In this document: piece after piece, positions 61,881-64,000 of the stretch
How the letters are laid out: the number at the start of each line of letters is the position of its first letter
Numbering within the stretch: position 1 is the first letter of the stretch
Assembly: GCF_037126285.1 (NCBI RefSeq)
Contig: NZ_CP147012.1
Coordinates: 186,001 to 250,000, forward strand
Direction of reading: 5' to 3'
DNA from: Bernardetia sp. MNP-M8
Lineage (GTDB): Bacteria; Bacteroidota; Bacteroidia; Cytophagales; Bernardetiaceae
DNA: 64,000 nt
Made by a program: the position numbers and the translations under genes
The notes under the pieces: model-generated
Told to the model about the DNA's origin: nothing
Databases searched by the model: none
Seen by the model: only the letters and a program-made list of their open reading frames with translations

Positions 61881-63039
61881 GTCAGACTCAATTTATACAC
61901 TAAACTTTGGCTTAGTTTGTCTGAGCTGTTTGCTTTTTTCGGCTAGTTTTAATATGCTAATTCCAGAACTCCCAGATTATTTGAGTGAGCTTGGAGGAGG
62001 CAACTATATTGGTTTAATTATCGCATTATTTACTCTTACGGCTGGCATTTCAAGACCTTTTAGTGGAAAGCTAACTGATTCTATTGGACGAAAACCTGTT
62101 ATCATAATTGGTGCTTTAGTTTGTGTACTTTGTGGTTTTTTATATCCTATTCTGACGAGTGTTGCAGGATTTTTACTTCTACGATTGGTACATGGATTTT
62201 CGACAGGATTTAGTCCTACTGCCATTGCAGCTTATGTTTCTGATATTGTTCCTTCCAAAAGATGGGGAGAAGCCTTAGGAATTCAAAGTTTATTTTTTAG
62301 TATGGGTTTAGCTTTAGGACCTGCTATTGGAAGTTCTATCAAACTCTACTATTCTTTCGAAGTATTATTTTATAGTTCTTCTTTTTTTGCTCTTTTATCT
62401 ATCATTTTAGTTTCTAGGCTAGAAGAAACATTACCCAATAAACAGAAATTTAGCACATCTACTTTAAAATTAGGCAGAAACGATATTATAGCAAAAGAAG
62501 TGCTTTCTCCTGCTTTAGTTACGCTTTTATCTTATCTATCTTTTGGTATAATTTTGACTTTAATTCCTGATTGGACACAACACTTAGGAGGAAAAAACAA
62601 AGGATTATTTTTCATTGTTTATACCATTGCTTCTTTGTTTGTGAGATTTATAGCAGGAAAATTATCGGATAAGTACAGTCGAACATTAATTGTAAGCATT
62701 GGGCTTGGCTTTACAATTATCTCTTTAGTTTTGATGGGAACATTACAAACGTTATTTGGACTTCTTTTTAGTGCTATAATTTATGGAATAGGAATGGGTA
62801 TTGTTTCACCTTCTCTGAGTGCTTGGACAATAGATTTGAGTAACCCAAAAACAAAAGGAAAAGCAATCGCTACTAGATTTATCGCCTTAGAAATAGGAAT
62901 TGGATTAGGAGCTTTCCTTTCTGGTTGGTATTATCAAAGTGATATTGCTAGAATTCCTATTGTGTTTTATACTTGTGCTGTAATGATTTTAGTTGCTTTT
63001 GTTTATGTGGTTGGGTTGTATAGGAATGTAAAGCAATAA
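61873..63039 (+). CDS. MFS transporter
   Basis: A 388-residue protein with 12 membrane helices. The motif A between helices 2 and 3 is ISRPFSGKLTDSIGRKPVII. A second, degenerate copy, VRFIAGKLSDKYSRTLIV, is at the mid-point. It probably exports small molecules or drugs, or imports metabolites; the substrate cannot be read. It overlaps the HD gene by 8 bp (61873-61880), which implies translational coupling and a shared regulator, the divergent Crp/Fnr protein. Confidence 0.9.
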   Translation: MIKSDSIYTLNFGLVCLSCLLFSASFNMLIPELPDYLSELGGGNYIGLIIALFTLTAGISRPFSGKLTDSIGRKPVIIIGALVCVLCGFLYPILTSVAGFLLLRLVHGFSTGFSPTAIAAYVSDIVPSKRWGEALGIQSLFFSMGLALGPAIGSSIKLYYSFEVLFYSSSFFALLSIILVSRLEETLPNKQKFSTSTLKLGRNDIIAKEVLSPALVTLLSYLSFGIILTLIPDWTQHLGGKNKGLFFIVYTIASLFVRFIAGKLSDKYSRTLIVSIGLGFTIISLVLMGTLQTLFGLLFSAIIYGIGMGIVSPSLSAWTIDLSNPKTKGKAIATRFIALEIGIGLGAFLSGWYYQSDIARIPIVFYTCAVMILVAFVYVVGLYRNVKQ

Positions 63040-63061
63040 ATTTATACTTTGACAATTCAGT

Positions 63062-63093
63062 CCCTACTGTTGTTTGTGTCCTCACAAACGACA
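63062..63093 (+). repeat. Short palindromic repeat, family A, copy 10
   Basis: CCCTACTGTTGTTTGTGTC followed by CTCACAAACGACA. Both arms have T/A in place of G/C at one pair (TTTGTG / CACAAA), a compensatory change. It lies 23 bp after the MFS stop. Confidence 0.65.
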
Positions 63094-63356
63094 TAGTCTC
63101 CACAAAAAATCAAATAAAAACCAATTCTATCAACCCTTTTTTTTCTTGGTAATACTTCACTACAATAATATCCTTGTATGGTTGCCTAACAAAAAAATCT
63201 ATCCAGTTTACAACAGAAAAAGTAACAAAATAAATACCATCAGGATTATTGATACTGTATGCTCTTTCGCTCATATTTTTTTATTGGAAAGATACTGTTT
63301 TTTGTAGAAAAAGTAAACCATAAAATGTAAAGCAAATACAAACTATCTAATTAGTT

Positions 63357-63495
63357 GTTGGGCTTAGTTTACAACTAAGACCTATCAGTTATATAAATCT
63401 TCAGATTTATGTAGTCAAGTAAATACAAAAATATCCACACTCGCAAATCTGAAGATTTGCCAACTGATAGGTCGTAGTCGCAGACTACGCCCAAC
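63357..63495. repeat. Nested inverted repeat with compensatory changes (family E)
   Basis: The outer arms are a 34-nt sequence, GTTGGGC..TAGT..ACTA..GACCTATCAGTT (63357-63390), and its inverted, varied copy (63462-63495). Each arm has its own small hairpin, CTTAGTT-TAC-AACTAAG and CGTAGTC-GCA-GACTACG. In the middle, AAATCTTCAGATTT (63395-63408) and GCAAATCTGAAGATTTGC (63443-63460) are again inverse copies and each is a hairpin. Confidence 0.75.
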
Positions 63496-63549
63496 ATTCA
63501 TTTTTTTTGTTTGGCTATTGGAACACTACGCCGAACGGGGAGAACACTT

Positions 63550-63993
63550 TTATTTTTTATTTTCCTTTTGGAATACTACTCCCCAACCATTGTTCTTATT
63601 GAATTTACACTCTTTATACAATATAATATTAGGTATGCTTCCTACTTCAGTTTCACAAATATTTAAAATATCTTGTGTCAATTTTACAGTTTCAGGACTG
63701 TAACTAAGAATAGATGTATAAAAATGTATACCAGCAATTTCAACAATTTTATCAATTACCAAACAACATTTTTCTCCTACTTCTTGATAAAATATTTCAA
63801 AATCCAAATATTCTGATTGTGAAATTACGACAAATTCATCTTCTGAATATGACATATTTAAAATTACGTCAGGGATAATTTCAGCTGATAATTCTTCCCA
63901 TTCGTCAATAACTATATTTGGATCATATATAAATTTATTTAAAAAGGATAATAATATGCTTAGTGTCTTCGGATATTTCGTCTCAGGTAACAT
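63550..63993 (-). CDS. Protein of unknown function at the window edge
   Basis: A 147-residue protein from the first Met. The frame stays open to the edge (only two more codons are visible), so the start may lie further out. No signal peptide or membrane helix. It is acidic and mixed alpha/beta (PNIVIDEWEELSAEIIPDVI, DEFVVISQSEYLDFEIFYQE, CCLVIDKIVEIAGIHFY) and ends NGWGVVFQKENKK. The size and acidity recall immunity proteins, but there is no toxin in view. Confidence 0.55.
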   Translation of the reverse strand: MLPETKYPKTLSILLSFLNKFIYDPNIVIDEWEELSAEIIPDVILNMSYSEDEFVVISQSEYLDFEIFYQEVGEKCCLVIDKIVEIAGIHFYTSILSYSPETVKLTQDILNICETEVGSIPNIILYKECKFNKNNGWGVVFQKENKK

Positions 63994-64000
63994 ATGCTCT

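Larger units (their letters stand above)
63040..63549. other. Gene-free region of 510 bp with two palindromic elements
   Basis: Contains the copy 10 repeat and the nested element at 63357-63495. A 77-codon plus-strand frame (63074-63307) overlaps copy 10 and lacks domain marks, so I do not call it. Confidence 0.5.

Noticed and set aside
63074-63307. Plus-strand frame of 77 codons after the MFS gene
   Set aside because: It begins inside the palindromic repeat copy 10 and has no signal, domain or promoter.
1-64000. tRNA, rRNA, tmRNA or RNase P RNA genes
   Set aside because: I looked for CCA-arm, T-loop and conserved RNase P or tmRNA words in the long spacers and found none. A covariance search could still find something that I missed.

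Overview
The window looks like a chromosomal segment of a gliding or filamentous member of the Bacteroidota, most likely a Cytophagales relative of Bernardetia/Flexibacter (genus is inference). The signs are strong AT richness, type IX secretion (T9SS) sorting domains on three secreted proteins, a PorE-like OmpA protein, TAnnTTTG-type -7 promoter boxes, no Shine-Dalgarno pattern in front of most starts, and Bacteroidota families such as DUF349, DUF4159, TPR-SpoIIE and an S16 with a long tail. I saw no rRNA, tRNA, CRISPR array, transposase or prophage gene.

Layout. 1-7.9 kb: the end of a T9SS cargo protein, then housekeeping genes (Schlafen-type AlbA_2 protein, hypoxanthine phosphoribosyltransferase, CysQ, Pcm, an ABC ATPase, nitroreductase, thioredoxin, VF530 protein). 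8.2-22 kb: a secreted GH8 glycanase with two near-identical Ig modules, YtxH, an M1 aminopeptidase lipoprotein, an ArsR regulator, two paralogous four-helix membrane proteins, and a 2007-residue surface protein with an IgGFc-binding-like head and a CHU_C (type B) sorting tail. 22-35.6 kb: a small double-glycine peptide precursor, DUF4159, RsmE, a JAMM-motif protein, lipoproteins, an OmpH/Skp-like protein, a DUF349 protein, a Nudix hydrolase, an LptF/G permease, a THUMP methyltransferase and a two-domain universal stress protein. 35.7-52.8 kb: TPR-SpoIIE phosphatase, KdsD, two Rho-N-like small proteins, an amidase, grpE-dnaJ, an alanine symporter with an unusual N-terminal extension, PlsC, RpsP, a repeat-rich FFD protein, PurE, a TlpA-like protein without its CXXC, and a ComA-family phosphosulfolactate synthase. 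52.9-64 kb: the PorE-like protein, a PBP2-polymerase-glycosyltransferase run, a Crp/Fnr regulator divergent from an HD-phosphohydrolase/MFS pair, and an unknown protein at the edge.

Functional themes are envelope building (KdsD, LptF/G, PlsC, PBP2, amidase, polysaccharide genes), T9SS-dependent surface display (three cargo proteins plus the PorE-like anchor), and general housekeeping. Most genes are single units or pairs separated by clear hairpin terminators.

The least expected signal is between the genes. Several families of short palindromic repeats are scattered through the intergenic DNA: a REP-like element built on a GTTGTTGGTGTC hairpin (about ten copies), composite elements with shared TTATCACRGTT ends, and nested Russian-doll inverted repeats at 54983-55261 and 63357-63495. 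The 63.4-kb element shows compensatory base changes in its hairpins, so structure appears to be conserved. No cognate transposase lies in the window.
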